Below are positions 7,576-16,402 of a stretch of DNA of 46,704 nucleotides, in pieces. This DNA is from JAHCHG01 sp041745765 (lineage in GTDB: Bacteria; Acidobacteriota; Blastocatellia; Pyrinomonadales; Pyrinomonadaceae), in the NCBI GenBank assembly GCA_041745765.1, contig JBGTIH010000027.1, forward strand, positions 1 through 46,704. The letters run 5' to 3'. Below the pieces are notes generated by a model that had not been told where the DNA came from, ran no database searches, and saw only the letters and a program-made list of their open reading frames with translations. Made by a program: the position numbers and the translations under genes. How positions within the stretch are numbered: position 1 is the first letter of the stretch; the number at the start of each line of letters is the position of its first letter.

Positions 7576-10044
7576 CTATGCTGATTTTTCTTCCTCTTTT
7601 TCCACGTCTGAAATATCTTCGGCTTGTTCTTCTTCTTTTATTTCCGTTTCTTGCGGAGTTTCAACTTCGGCTGAAACTTCTTCTGCCTCAGTGTTTTCAG
7701 CAGTTTCTTCGGCTGTTTCGATGGCGGTTTCCGAAACTTCGGGAGTTTCTTCTGCCGTTTCCGCAGCTTCTTCTACGACTTCGGGAGTTTCTTCTATAAC
7801 TTCTTCTGAAGATACGACAGCTTCAACGGCTTCCACCGTTTCCGCTTCTGCTGAAGTTTCTTTCATTGTCGGGGTTTCTTCACCGGTCGAAGTTTCTTCA
7901 GCCGTTTCAGAGGTTTCCGTTTCTACGGAAACCTCTTCCTGACTTGTTTCTTCGCCGGCTTCGGCTTGTTCTTTAGCTCTCTGAGCGCGTCTTTCCTTTT
8001 TGGAAAGTTTCGGTTCGTCGGCATTTTCTTCTGATTCTTCCTGGTTACTGCGTTTCAAGTTCATCAGTTCGCCGAGCGAAGCCATACCGCTTTTTGCTTC
8101 GGTCGAATAGCTCTTTGTATCAACGACAGGTTCGTCTTCTTTACCGACCGCCCGGTGCGAAAGACCGATTTTTTGAACGTCGTGTTCGATTCGGAGGATT
8201 TTGAAATCCAATTCCTGACCGATTGAAACAATGTCTTCCGGTTTTTCGACTCTTTCATCGGAAAGTTCCGAAATATGACACAATCCTTCGAGTTCGCTGC
8301 CCAATTCGACGAATACACCGAATCCGGCAAAGCGTGAAACTTTTCCTTTGACGACATCGCCCGCTTTGTGCGATTCGACAAAAGCATCCCAAGTACTCGG
8401 CGTAAGTTCTTTGATCGAAAGCGAAAGACGATGTCCCTGCGTATCAATATTCGTCACAATCGCTTCGACTTCCTGATCTTTTTTCAAGACATCTTTCGGA
8501 TGTTTGATTTTCTTGGAATGCGAAATGTCGGAAACGTGTACGAGACCGTCAACGCCGTCTTCAATTTCAACAAACGCGCCGAAATCGGTCAGATTGCGAA
8601 CTCTACCTTTAACGCGCGTGCCGATCTGGTAACGCTCGGCAATCGTGTCCCACGGATTTGCCTGAAGCTGTTTCATTCCCAGGCTGATGCGGCGTTCTTC
8701 GGTATCAATTCCGAGAACTTGAACTTCGACTTCTTCACCCGGTCTGACGAGTTTTTTCGGACTCTTGGTGCGTTTTGACCAGGACATTTCCGAAATATGA
8801 ACCAGACCTTCAACGCCGGGTTCGAGTTCGACAAACGCGCCGTAATCGGTCACGCTCGAAATATGTCCTTTAACGGTCGAATCAACCGGATAAACTTCGA
8901 CAACCGTTGACCACGGATCGGGCAGAAGCTGTTTATAACCGAGAGAAACTTTTTCCTTCTCGCGGTCGAGTTTCAGAACCTTGACCTGAATCTGGTCGTT
9001 AACCTTAAACATTTCGTTCGGATTCTGAAGTCTGCCCCAAGACATATCGGTTACGTGCAAAAGCCCGTCAATGCCGCCGAGATCAACAAACGCGCCGTAT
9101 TCGGTCAGGTTTTTGACCACGCCTTCAACGACATAACCCTGTTCGATATTGCTCAGAGTTTCGGCTTTTTGTTTATTGACGACCTCATCGGTCAAAACTT
9201 TGCGCGACAGAACGATATTGTTGCGTTTGCGGCTGAATTTAATCACCTTTGCTTCAATATCCTTATCTCTGAAAGAATCGAGATTGCGAATCGGACGCGA
9301 ATCAACCTGCGAACCCGGCAAGAAAGCCTCGACACCGTTGATGTCAATCCTCAAACCGCCTTTGGTTTTCGAAACGACACGCCCCGTAATCGGCACTTCA
9401 TCATTAAAGGCTTTTTCGATTTCATCCCACGATTTGCGGCGCAAAGCCTCGAGATATGAAAGCACGGGCGGAGCATCACCGGAATAGATGTTCTTGATGA
9501 TGACTTCAACCGTGTCGCCTGCTTTGATATTCATTTCGCCGTCCTGCGTGGCGAATTCATCGCTCGGAACAACGCCTTCGGATTTATAGCCGAAATCAAC
9601 CAAAACTCCGCGGTCTGAAATGCCGACGACCGTTCCTTCAACCAGTTTGCCCGTGTGATAAACTTCCTGATCCTGCTCGAATTCTTCAAGAATCGCGCCG
9701 AAATCCATATCTGCCATACTCTGTGAATCTTCATCAGAATCTTTTTCTTCGGTCGCGGCTGTGTCGTCAGAAGTTTTCGATTCGTCAGAAGCAGCCGGTT
9801 CAACAGAAGTTTCAAATTCTTCAGCAGTTGGTACATCAGAAGTTTTTGATTCTTCGGTAGCCGGTTCAGCAGAAGTCGTCGGTTCCTCAGTCGCGGCTTG
9901 CGCTTCAGAAGTCGTCGGTTCTTCAATTAAAGCAGATATTTCCTCCGCCGGTGCTTCGGCGGAATTTTCCGTGTTTGTTTCCTCTATAACTGATTCACCG
10001 TTTTTTTGCGGCTCGTCAGTTTCGTTAATAACCTCGTTAATCAT
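7576..10044 (-). CDS. rpsA: 30S ribosomal protein S1 with long acidic N- and C-terminal extensions
   Basis: 822 residues, against about 550-600 for typical S1. Six S1 (OB-fold) RNA-binding repeats run from about residue 131 to 640; repeats 3-6 carry the canonical pattern (NLTEYGAFVDLGGIDGLLHV, SVTDYGAFVELEPGVEGLVH, NLTDFGAFVEIEDGVDGLVH, RFAGFGVFVELGSELEGLCH). Flanking these are an acidic low-complexity N-terminal tail (about 110 residues rich in E, T, S, A) and a similar C-terminal tail of about 180 residues with repeated EETPE/AEETS-type words, plus one basic patch (KLSKKERRAQRAKEQ). S1 binds mRNA to deliver it to the 30S subunit. An internal ATG (residue 110) would give a conventional N-terminus but has no clear ribosome-binding site, so the long form is kept. 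Upstream gene of the HU-HIT cluster. Confidence 0.93.
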   Translation of the reverse strand: MINEVINETDEPQKNGESVIEETNTENSAEAPAEEISALIEEPTTSEAQAATEEPTTSAEPATEESKTSDVPTAEEFETSVEPAASDESKTSDDTAATEEKDSDEDSQSMADMDFGAILEEFEQDQEVYHTGKLVEGTVVGISDRGVLVDFGYKSEGVVPSDEFATQDGEMNIKAGDTVEVIIKNIYSGDAPPVLSYLEALRRKSWDEIEKAFNDEVPITGRVVSKTKGGLRIDINGVEAFLPGSQVDSRPIRNLDSFRDKDIEAKVIKFSRKRNNIVLSRKVLTDEVVNKQKAETLSNIEQGYVVEGVVKNLTEYGAFVDLGGIDGLLHVTDMSWGRLQNPNEMFKVNDQIQVKVLKLDREKEKVSLGYKQLLPDPWSTVVEVYPVDSTVKGHISSVTDYGAFVELEPGVEGLVHISEMSWSKRTKSPKKLVRPGEEVEVQVLGIDTEERRISLGMKQLQANPWDTIAERYQIGTRVKGRVRNLTDFGAFVEIEDGVDGLVHVSDISHSKKIKHPKDVLKKDQEVEAIVTNIDTQGHRLSLSIKELTPSTWDAFVESHKAGDVVKGKVSRFAGFGVFVELGSELEGLCHISELSDERVEKPEDIVSIGQELDFKILRIEHDVQKIGLSHRAVGKEDEPVVDTKSYSTEAKSGMASLGELMNLKRSNQEESEENADEPKLSKKERRAQRAKEQAEAGEETSQEEVSVETETSETAEETSTGEETPTMKETSAEAETVEAVEAVVSSEEVIEETPEVVEEAAETAEETPEVSETAIETAEETAENTEAEEVSAEVETPQETEIKEEEQAEDISDVEKEEEKSA

Positions 10045-10676
10045 TTAAGTTTGTGTTAATTTCCTTATTTTTAAATCGCTTTTTTATAATATTGTCGTTT
10101 TTTTATCCGATTTTTGCAGAAATAAAATAATTGATTCTGCAAAATGACCAATTGTATCAATTAATCAGTGCGGTTGGAAATGAAGTAGAAAAAAAGTCGG
10201 TATTTTATAAAAATATTTGTAAGAAAAGTGAGTTTAAACATATACTTTTCGCTCTACTTCCGAAATCGCTTGTTTGACCGGATAAGACTAAAATTTAACC
10301 CCGAAGTGCTTCTATGTCAAGACAATGCCGTAAATTTTTACGAATTTGTTCAATAGAATGCAAAAGTTAGCCTCAAAAGAATGCAAAGTTTAGCTTCAAA
10401 TTCGGATAAATATTAAATTACACAATCAATTACTTTGAAATCCAAATTCATAGTTATGAAGAAATCTTTCGTAACTGATGTTACATAAATAGAAAAAAAA
10501 GACAGTGCGCAAACACGTCCGCTTGCCTGAGTACGGGTGAAATAGTTAAATTTGCGGCAGATAAACATCCGTTGACATAGATAATCTGAAAGATAAAAAT
10601 GGTAAATAATTGGTATTTTTTAATATACTCGGATGTTCAAAAAAATCTGTCGAGTATGTGGAAAAAAAGATAAAAA
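10045..10676. other. Divergent intergenic region rpsA/glpK
   Basis: About 630 AT-rich bases between divergent genes; no credible gene was seen. It holds a tandem 23-nt direct repeat (10355-10377 and 10378-10400, 20/23 identical, agaatgcaaa..tagc.tcaaa). A TTGACA at 10572-10577 has only a poor -10 (TAAAAA/AAAAAT) near 10594-10600. Both promoters must lie here, but none is strong by eye. Confidence 0.6.
10355..10400. repeat. Tandem 23-nt direct repeat upstream of glpK
   Basis: Two adjacent units of 23 nt (agaatgcaaaagttagcctc and agaatgcaaagtttagcttc, each followed by aaa) with three mismatches. The spacing of about two helical turns would suit a dimeric regulator, but no regulator gene is adjacent. 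Function unknown. Confidence 0.6.
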
Positions 10677-12173
10677 ATGTCATATATTATTGCTCTTGAT
10701 CAAGGAACGACCAGCAGCCGGGCGATTGTTTTCGATAAGAAAAGTCGCATAATTTCCGTCGCACAAAAAGAATATGCGCAGATTTTTCCGAAAAGCGGCT
10801 GGGTCGAACACGATCCGCTTGAGATTTGGGAAACGCAGAAAAATACGGCGATCAAAGCTCTTGCCGAAGTGAATTTGACTGCAAAAGATATTGCAGCCAT
10901 CGGAATTACGAATCAGCGCGAAACTTCCGTAATTTGGGATAAACAAACGGGTGAACCTGTTTTTAACGCGATAGTCTGGCAAGATCGCCGCACTTCCGCG
11001 TTTTGCGATAAGGTGCGCGCCGAACACGCTTCCTTGATCCGCGAAAAAACGGGTTTGGAAGTGGACGCGTATTTCAGCGCGAGCAAGATCAACTGGATTT
11101 TGGAAAATGTCGCAGGCGCAAGAGAAAAAGCCGAATCGGGCGAACTGCTTTTCGGAACGATTGATTCGTGGCTCGTCTGGAAACTGACGAACGGCGCAAG
11201 ACATTTAACTGACGTTTCAAATGCTTCGCGGACGATGATCTTCGATATAAATTCTCTAAAATGGGACGAAGAACTTTTGAGAATCTTTAAAATTCCCCGA
11301 AAGATTTTGCCCGAAGTTTTGTCTTCTTCGGAAATCTACGGCGAGGTTTCAGCGGTTAAAGAATTGAGCGGAATAAAGATCGCGGGAATCGCGGGCGATC
11401 AGCAAGCCGCGCTTTTCGGACAGCTTTGTCTGGAAAAAGGTTTGTCGAAAAACACCTACGGCACGGGTTGTTTTATGCTGCAAAATATCGGAGAAAAAGC
11501 GGTAAAATCGGAAAACCGTTTATTAACAACGGTTGCGTGGAAAATCGGCGAACGATGCGAATACGCGCTCGAAGGCAGCGTTTTTATCGGCGGCGCGGTG
11601 ATTCAGTGGCTGAGAGATTCACTGGAAATTATTGAAACATCAAGCGATGTCGAGGGTTTGGCGAATTCCGTTTCAGACAACGGCGGAGTTTTTTTTGTTC
11701 CGGCATTTGCCGGACTCGGTGCGCCGCACTGGAATCAGGACGCGCGCGGTTTGATTACGGGGCTGACGCGCGGCACTGGAAAAGCGCACATCGCCCGCGC
11801 CGCGCTTGAATCAATCGCTTTTCAGGTCGCCGATTTGGTTGACGCGATGCAGGCTGATGCAGGAACCCGTTTAAAAGAACTGCGCGTTGACGGCGGCGCG
11901 AGTGTTAACGAAACGCTTTTGCAGTTTCAATCCGATATTTTGCAGATTCCGGTCGTGCGCTCGAAAATTTCGGAAACGACCGCGCTCGGCGCGGCGTATC
12001 TGGCGGGTTTGGCGGTCGGCTTTTGGCAGAATAAATCCGAATTAAAAGCCCATTGGCAAGCCGATAAAACTTTTAAGCCGAAAATGCCGAAAGAAGAAGC
12101 GGAAAATTTGCGCCGAAAGTGGAATGAAGCCGTAAAACGCGCGATGAATTGGAACAATGATGAAAATCTATAA
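10677..12173 (+). CDS. glpK: Glycerol kinase
   Basis: 498 residues, the usual length. A FGGY-family sugar kinase that phosphorylates glycerol to sn-glycerol 3-phosphate using ATP. Motifs: DQGTTSSRAIVFD (N-terminal phosphate-binding), GITNQRETSVIW, GWVEHDP, AGDQQAALFGQ, NTYGTGCFML and the C-terminal FGGY-type region LRVDGGASVNETLLQFQSD. The start ATG 10677 matches the family N-terminus MSYIIALDQGTTS. No glpF or glpD is nearby, so it appears as an isolated gene. Its last 17 bases overlap the next small gene. Confidence 0.97.
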   Translation: MSYIIALDQGTTSSRAIVFDKKSRIISVAQKEYAQIFPKSGWVEHDPLEIWETQKNTAIKALAEVNLTAKDIAAIGITNQRETSVIWDKQTGEPVFNAIVWQDRRTSAFCDKVRAEHASLIREKTGLEVDAYFSASKINWILENVAGAREKAESGELLFGTIDSWLVWKLTNGARHLTDVSNASRTMIFDINSLKWDEELLRIFKIPRKILPEVLSSSEIYGEVSAVKELSGIKIAGIAGDQQAALFGQLCLEKGLSKNTYGTGCFMLQNIGEKAVKSENRLLTTVAWKIGERCEYALEGSVFIGGAVIQWLRDSLEIIETSSDVEGLANSVSDNGGVFFVPAFAGLGAPHWNQDARGLITGLTRGTGKAHIARAALESIAFQVADLVDAMQADAGTRLKELRVDGGASVNETLLQFQSDILQIPVVRSKISETTALGAAYLAGLAVGFWQNKSELKAHWQADKTFKPKMPKEEAENLRRKWNEAVKRAMNWNNDENL

Positions 12174-12570
12174 ACTAAAAATTCCGGTTTCATTTATTTC
12201 TCTCGAAGATAAAGAAAAAAATTATTTTAACTGGAGATGGATTTTCTTTGATGAAACGGTTTCAAACTTTGTTCAAGAAATTAAAAATAGTCTTAATTTG
12301 AGCTTTAACGATTATTGGGAAAATCGAGATGATGAAGAATACCGGTTCGGTTTTGATAAAAACTCGATTGAATATTTTATTTTTTTTACATGGAATCAGG
12401 ATATTGATGAGTTTGTTGAATTTGAGGTAAAGTTTGACGCTTTTGCAGTTAAAAATTATTTATTATTTAAGCGAAAAATTCGTTCTGAACAGCATTATGA
12501 AAAACTTAAGGAGAGTATTTTGAAGTTTATTAAAATAAATAATTTTGAGATTTCCGGTGTAGAAAAGTAA
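12157..12570 (+). CDS. Hypothetical protein
   Basis: 137 residues, acidic and rich in aromatic and Lys/Asn residues; no recognised domain, signal peptide or membrane segment. It starts inside the 3' end of glpK (17-nt overlap, ATGATG doublet), which suggests translational coupling. The body contains many F/Y/W residues (NYFNWRWIFFDE, IEYFIFFTWNQD). It is markedly more AT-rich than glpK, so it may be a recently acquired or fast-evolving gene. Function unknown. Confidence 0.6.
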   Translation: MMKIYKLKIPVSFISLEDKEKNYFNWRWIFFDETVSNFVQEIKNSLNLSFNDYWENRDDEEYRFGFDKNSIEYFIFFTWNQDIDEFVEFEVKFDAFAVKNYLLFKRKIRSEQHYEKLKESILKFIKINNFEISGVEK

Positions 12571-12588
12571 TAATGCAAAATCAGAATT

Positions 12589-13191
12589 ATGATAAAAACC
12601 TTTATTTTCGATTTAGGCAAAGTAATCGTGCCGTTCGAACTCGATAACAAAATGAAAATTCTCGAAGCCGTCTGCGATTTTTCGCCCGCAGACATCAGGG
12701 AAAAAATCTTTGCCTCGCAAGAAGTACGGCTTTTTGAAAGAGGCGCGATCTCGCCGGAAGAATTTTTTGATTTTTTGAAAACTTTATTGAATTTGCGAAT
12801 GAATTTCGAGGAATTCGTCCGCGCCTGGAACAGTATTTTTTCGCTCGAACCGATTCTCTCCGAAGATTTGATCGAAAGACTTTCGAGAAAATACTGGCTG
12901 ATTATCTTGTCCGATACCAATAAACTGCATTTTGAATTTATCAGAGAAAAATTCCCGATTCTCAGGCATTTCGATGATTTTGTCTTATCTTACGAGGTCG
13001 GTTTTATAAAACCTGCGCCGGAGATTTTTCAAGCGGCGGTCGAAAAAGCCGGATGTTTGCCGGAAGAATGTTTTTTCACGGACGACCGCGAAATAAATAT
13101 CGAAGGCGCGAAAAAATTCGGAATAAACGCCGTTCAATTTATTTCCGCCGAACAATTCGAGCAAGAACTCGAAAAGCGGGATTTATTATAA
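12589..13191 (+). CDS. HAD-superfamily phosphatase, YihX-like
   Basis: 200 residues, HAD subfamily IA. Motif I is FIFDLGKVIV: the nucleophile Asp8 is present, and the usual second Asp is Gly10, as in YihX (FDLGNVI). Motif II is LSDTNKLHFEF, the motif III Lys is in VGFIKPAPEIF, and motif IV is FFTDDREINIEGA. YihX-type enzymes dephosphorylate sugar phosphates such as glucose 1-phosphate. It is 18 nt downstream of the small hypothetical gene and is followed by a strong terminator. Family certain, substrate inferred from resemblance only. Confidence 0.85.
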   Translation: MIKTFIFDLGKVIVPFELDNKMKILEAVCDFSPADIREKIFASQEVRLFERGAISPEEFFDFLKTLLNLRMNFEEFVRAWNSIFSLEPILSEDLIERLSRKYWLIILSDTNKLHFEFIREKFPILRHFDDFVLSYEVGFIKPAPEIFQAAVEKAGCLPEECFFTDDREINIEGAKKFGINAVQFISAEQFEQELEKRDLL

Positions 13192-13194
13192 AAA

Positions 13195-13241
13195 AAGGAC
13201 GGAAAATAAACGATTTATTTTCCGTCCTTCAAAGTTTTTTT
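13195..13241. terminator. Bidirectional intrinsic terminator
   Basis: aaggacggaaaataaa (13195-13210) pairs perfectly with tttattttccgtcctt (13214-13229) around a 3-nt loop. A T-run follows at 13235-13241 and an A-run precedes on the other side. It separates the convergent HAD and AAA+ genes and can serve both. Confidence 0.92.
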
Positions 13242-13252
13242 GTTAAAAAGAT

Positions 13253-14434
13253 TTAGCTGTTTTCCGTTGCGGTGCTGGCTTGCGGAAGCGGTACACCGGC
13301 AGAGTTTGATTCTTTTTCAGGTTCATCTTCAACAAAGTTTTCGTCCGCTTCGCTGACAATCATTTTGCCCGATTGTTTTGAAAAAACAAGTTTTCTCGCT
13401 TCTTCGTCATAATCAATGGTCACCAGATCGCCGGTTTCGACCTGCTGTGTTGCAACCAGATTTGAAAGCGGATAAACGAGAAATCTTTCGATGGCGCGTT
13501 TTAAATGGCGTGCGCCGTATTTCAAATCAATTCCTTCTTCAAGCAAGAAATCTTTCGCGCTTTTTTCGCATTCAAAGACAAATTTCGTTCCGGCTGATTC
13601 GGTAATTCGGTCTTGAACGGATTTTAATTCGATTTCTAAAATCTCGCGCAAATGATGTTCCTTCAAAGTTCTAAAGACGACAACTTTATCAATCCGGTTC
13701 ATAAATTCCGGTGAGAATTTACGTTTTGCCGATTCCAGAGCGGTGCGATAGATTTTCATATCAATCTCGTTGTCATCGGGGTCTTTGCCCGATTTTGTCG
13801 GGGCAAAACCGATTCCGCCGGAAATCATTTCGCTCATTTCGCGCGCGCCTAGGTTTGAAGTCATAATGACCACACATCTTGAGAAATCAACGCGGCGATT
13901 GTCGCCGAGCGTCAGTGTCGCTTTGTCCAGAATTCCCAAAAGCAATTGCCAGAGCGCGTCCGAGGCTTTTTCGATTTCATCAAACAAAACAAAGGTCAAT
14001 TTGTTTTCGTCGTTGTGCGCTTTGTCCAAGTTTTCCTGCGTCAGCATCGGGGAAGTTTCGCGATGTCCCAAATATCCCGGAGGCGAACCGATCAGTTTGG
14101 CAATTTCGTGTGAATGCTGAAATTCGGCGCAGTCAATTTTAACGACCGCGTGCGGATCGCCGAACAGAACTTCGGCGGCGGCTTCGACAACACGTGTTTT
14201 TCCCGATCCGGTCGGACCTAAAAACAGCATCGTTCCGAGCGGACGCACCGGATTGTTCATTCCGGCAAGATAAATTTGAAAAATACCGCTCATTCGTCGC
14301 ACGGCGCGTTCCTGTCCGACGATAAAAGATAAGAGACTATCTTCAAAGTCTTTGGCTCGCGGACTTTTCCGGTCCGGGTCGAGCAAAAATAATTTTTCGG
14401 TTTTTTCCTTTTTTGTAGCCGTTTCGTTTTTCAT
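13253..14434 (-). CDS. Single-module Clp-type AAA+ ATPase (ClpB/ClpX D2-like)
   Basis: 393 residues from ATG 14434, which has gaggag just upstream; a longer in-frame start at 14506 is rejected. One AAA+ module: Walker A GPTGSGKT, Walker B VLFDEIEKA, sensor 1 IMTSNLGA, arginine finger MNRID, sensor 2 YGARHLKRAIERFL. The pore-loop region SPPGYLGHRE and the D2-small domain resemble the second ATPase of ClpA/ClpB. It lacks ClpX's zinc-binding domain and ClpB's N-domain and first ATPase module. The tail (about 45 residues) is acidic and Ser/Thr/Pro rich. No IGF-type ClpP loop is obvious, so remodelling without proteolysis is possible. Substrate unknown. Confidence 0.85.
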   Translation of the reverse strand: MKNETATKKEKTEKLFLLDPDRKSPRAKDFEDSLLSFIVGQERAVRRMSGIFQIYLAGMNNPVRPLGTMLFLGPTGSGKTRVVEAAAEVLFGDPHAVVKIDCAEFQHSHEIAKLIGSPPGYLGHRETSPMLTQENLDKAHNDENKLTFVLFDEIEKASDALWQLLLGILDKATLTLGDNRRVDFSRCVVIMTSNLGAREMSEMISGGIGFAPTKSGKDPDDNEIDMKIYRTALESAKRKFSPEFMNRIDKVVVFRTLKEHHLREILEIELKSVQDRITESAGTKFVFECEKSAKDFLLEEGIDLKYGARHLKRAIERFLVYPLSNLVATQQVETGDLVTIDYDEEARKLVFSKQSGKMIVSEADENFVEDEPEKESNSAGVPLPQASTATENS

Positions 14435-14506
14435 TTCGTTTTTCTCCTCATTATTTTGGGAACGCTTTGCAATGCCGCGTTTTTCAAATAAAAAGACGTA
14501 TGTCAA

Positions 14507-14933
14507 AAAGTGAGTTTGCCATTAAATTACCGACAAATGCTCAATTATGTTGATGATTTCAAAAGATTTTTCGTTGGCTGAGAGTTAATTAGATGTGAAG
14601 ATTTTCGTTCAATTGAAGTGCAGAGTCAAGTGGTGAAGGAAAGCAACTCTATATCTATAAATATCACATTCTTAAAATTATCAGCAAGGATTTTTTTCTT
14701 AATGTGTTTCAAAGCCGCTCGGAAAGTTTCGGAAAATTCTTTATTCGACGTTTCTTGAACTGAAAATTTTGATGATTTCGCCGAATTTTTGACGTGAAAT
14801 TGCCGGGTCTTTTTTTTGATTTAGTAATAGCTGGAAAGTAACCTCTGATAAGCTTTCAAAGTCTTTTAAGTTATCAATTTTTGTTTTCGGCTGTTGCGAG
14901 ATAAATACCGGAGATTAAAATTTGCCGAAGATT
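14507..14933. other. Gap with a probable decayed coding remnant on the minus strand
   Basis: About 430 bases without an intact gene. Read on the minus strand, 14914 down to about 14770 encodes the gene-like stretch DFESLSEVTFQLLLNQ with PAISRQKFGEIIKIFSSR, then stops. A one-base shift continues as EFSETFRAALKHIKKKILA and NVIFIDIELLSF to about 14635. No start codon is seen. This looks like a frameshifted remnant just downstream of the HD-GYP gene; nothing was recognised by family. Confidence 0.35.
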
Positions 14934-16073
14934 TTAATGCACTAATTCCAACACTTGCTGAGAATGAACGAGTTCGGAAACGATTGCCTGAAATGAATGA
15001 TTTTCGCGTTTATCTTTAACCGAACGCTGACGTAGGATTTCCCAGTCGCTCTTTGGAATATGCTTAAATGCTTCGATAATCATCGGGTCAAACTGCGTTC
15101 CCGAACAACGACTTAACTCCGTGACCGCTTCTTCATACGAACATCCGTGCCGATAAACGCGGTCGCTGATCATTGCGTCAAAAGCATCAACAACCGAAAA
15201 AATACGTGCGCCGATGTCAATATCTTCGCCGCGCAAGCCGAATGGATAACCGCTTCCGTCCCATTTTTCGTGATGCTGCGAAACAATTCGCGCCGCGCCT
15301 TGCAAAAAAGGAATATTTCTTAAGATTTTTTGTCCGTGCTGCGGATGAAGTTTCATTTTGTTCCATTCGTCTTCGGTTAATTTCGCCGGTTTTCGCAAAA
15401 CGGCATCTGGAACACCGATTTTACCTATGTCGTGCAAAAGTGCGCCGAGTTCAAGATCGCGTAAAGCATCTTTGTCCAGACCGAGTTCGTAGCCGAGCCG
15501 CAAACTAAAAGTGACTACTCTTTCCGAGTGCCCGTGCGTTTCAAAATCGCGTGTTTCCAGAGCTTGCACTAACGCTTTGAGCGTCATTCGATACGAATTT
15601 TCAATTTCTTCGAGAGCCTTGTCGAGTTCGGCGGTGCGTTCGGCAACGAGCTCTTCGAGATGAAGCTGATACTTATCTTTCAGATATTTCAACTCAAACT
15701 TGGCAAAGGCTTTTTCGACAGCCGAATCCACTTTTTTCAAAGTGAAAGGCATTTGAATAACTTCAAACGCGCCGGCGCGAAATGCTCTGACCGTATTTCC
15801 CACCGTTTCCGGATCGCTGATAAAAATCGGTACCGTTCGCGGAGAGTGTGCCGAAAGAAACGGAATTAAATCTATTCCACTGATATGTGGCATATTAACC
15901 GGCGTAAGGATTACCGAATATTCTTTTTCCCTAATCTTTTCGATTGCAGAACTGATTGTTTCAGCCTCATCGCAGATATATTTTGCTGAAAAAAAGGCTA
16001 TCAGAAGACTGCGCTTTTCAGCATTTTGCTCAATAATGAGCAAGTTTTTCTCACATTCAATGGTATTAAACAT
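14934..16073 (-). CDS. HD-GYP domain protein with degenerate receiver domain (RpfG-like)
   Basis: 379 residues. The N-terminal 120 residues fold like a CheY receiver, but the phospho-acceptor position reads ILTPVNMPHISG (Pro in place of Asp) and the conserved KPF lysine is Met (QMPF). A coiled-coil linker (about 135-160) leads to the HD-GYP domain: ETHGHSERV, LLHDIGKIGVPD, HPQHGQKIL, QHHEKWDGSGYPFGL and FDAMISDR. HD-GYP proteins hydrolyse c-di-GMP. The metal and GYP residues look intact, so the enzyme may be active but not phospho-regulated in the usual way. Encoded alone; the start ATG 16073 is preceded by an AT-rich leader. Confidence 0.9.
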   Translation of the reverse strand: MFNTIECEKNLLIIEQNAEKRSLLIAFFSAKYICDEAETISSAIEKIREKEYSVILTPVNMPHISGIDLIPFLSAHSPRTVPIFISDPETVGNTVRAFRAGAFEVIQMPFTLKKVDSAVEKAFAKFELKYLKDKYQLHLEELVAERTAELDKALEEIENSYRMTLKALVQALETRDFETHGHSERVVTFSLRLGYELGLDKDALRDLELGALLHDIGKIGVPDAVLRKPAKLTEDEWNKMKLHPQHGQKILRNIPFLQGAARIVSQHHEKWDGSGYPFGLRGEDIDIGARIFSVVDAFDAMISDRVYRHGCSYEEAVTELSRCSGTQFDPMIIEAFKHIPKSDWEILRQRSVKDKRENHSFQAIVSELVHSQQVLELVH

Positions 16074-16253
16074 ATAATCATTAGATTAAGGGGGGTTGGG
16101 AACTGTAAATTTGGTAGATGAAATAAAACCGAAGCTGAAAAAACACATTTCAGTAAATAGAATTTAACATATAAAAATAAAATTTAGCAAGTTTTTTTCT
16201 CACATTATAAATAAAAAAAACAGAGAGAAATTAAAAAATTCCGGCATAATATC

Positions 16254-16282
16254 TTGACGAAAAGAGTAAAGAGTTTTATTAT
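16254..16282 (+). promoter_or_regulatory. Promoter of tRNA-Leu
   Basis: TTGACG (16254-16259), a 17-bp spacer and TATTAT (16277-16282). The start site would fall near 16289, five bases before the mature tRNA. Confidence 0.75.
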
Positions 16283-16293
16283 TCTAAATTCAC

Positions 16294-16377
16294 GCCGGGG
16301 TGGCGAAATTGGTATACGCACTAGACTCAAAATCTAGCGGGAGCAATCCCATGTCGGTTCGACTCCGACCTTCGGCA
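16294..16377 (+). tRNA. tRNA-Leu (anticodon CAA)
   Basis: 84 nt, class II. Acceptor GCCGGGG pairs with CTTCGGC (two G-U pairs) and is followed by discriminator A; CCA is not encoded. The anticodon arm is ctaga-ctcaaaa-tctag with anticodon CAA. There is a long variable arm (cgggagcaatcccatg region) and a T arm gtcgg-ttcgact-ccgac. Its 3' half is the attachment site of the integrated element that follows. Confidence 0.97.
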
Positions 16378-16402
16378 TTTCAGTATTTACGGGCATTTCA
16401 GA
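16319..16402 (+). repeat. attL (direct repeat, tRNA-Leu 3' half)
   Basis: 84-nt copy from the anticodon stem through the tRNA 3' end and the left arm of the tRNA terminator. It matches attR at 78 of 84 positions. The longest identical block is the variable and T-arm region (about 30 nt), the usual crossover zone of tRNA-targeting tyrosine recombinases. Confidence 0.88.

Noticed and set aside
7571..7942. Ser/Val-rich open frame on the plus strand opposite rpsA
   Set aside because: It mirrors the acidic low-complexity tail of S1 on the other strand; no ribosome-binding site and no independent coding signal.
12589..13191. HAD protein inactive because motif I has Gly in place of the second Asp
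   Set aside because: YihX-type enzymes share FDLGxV and are active, so this is a subfamily trait.
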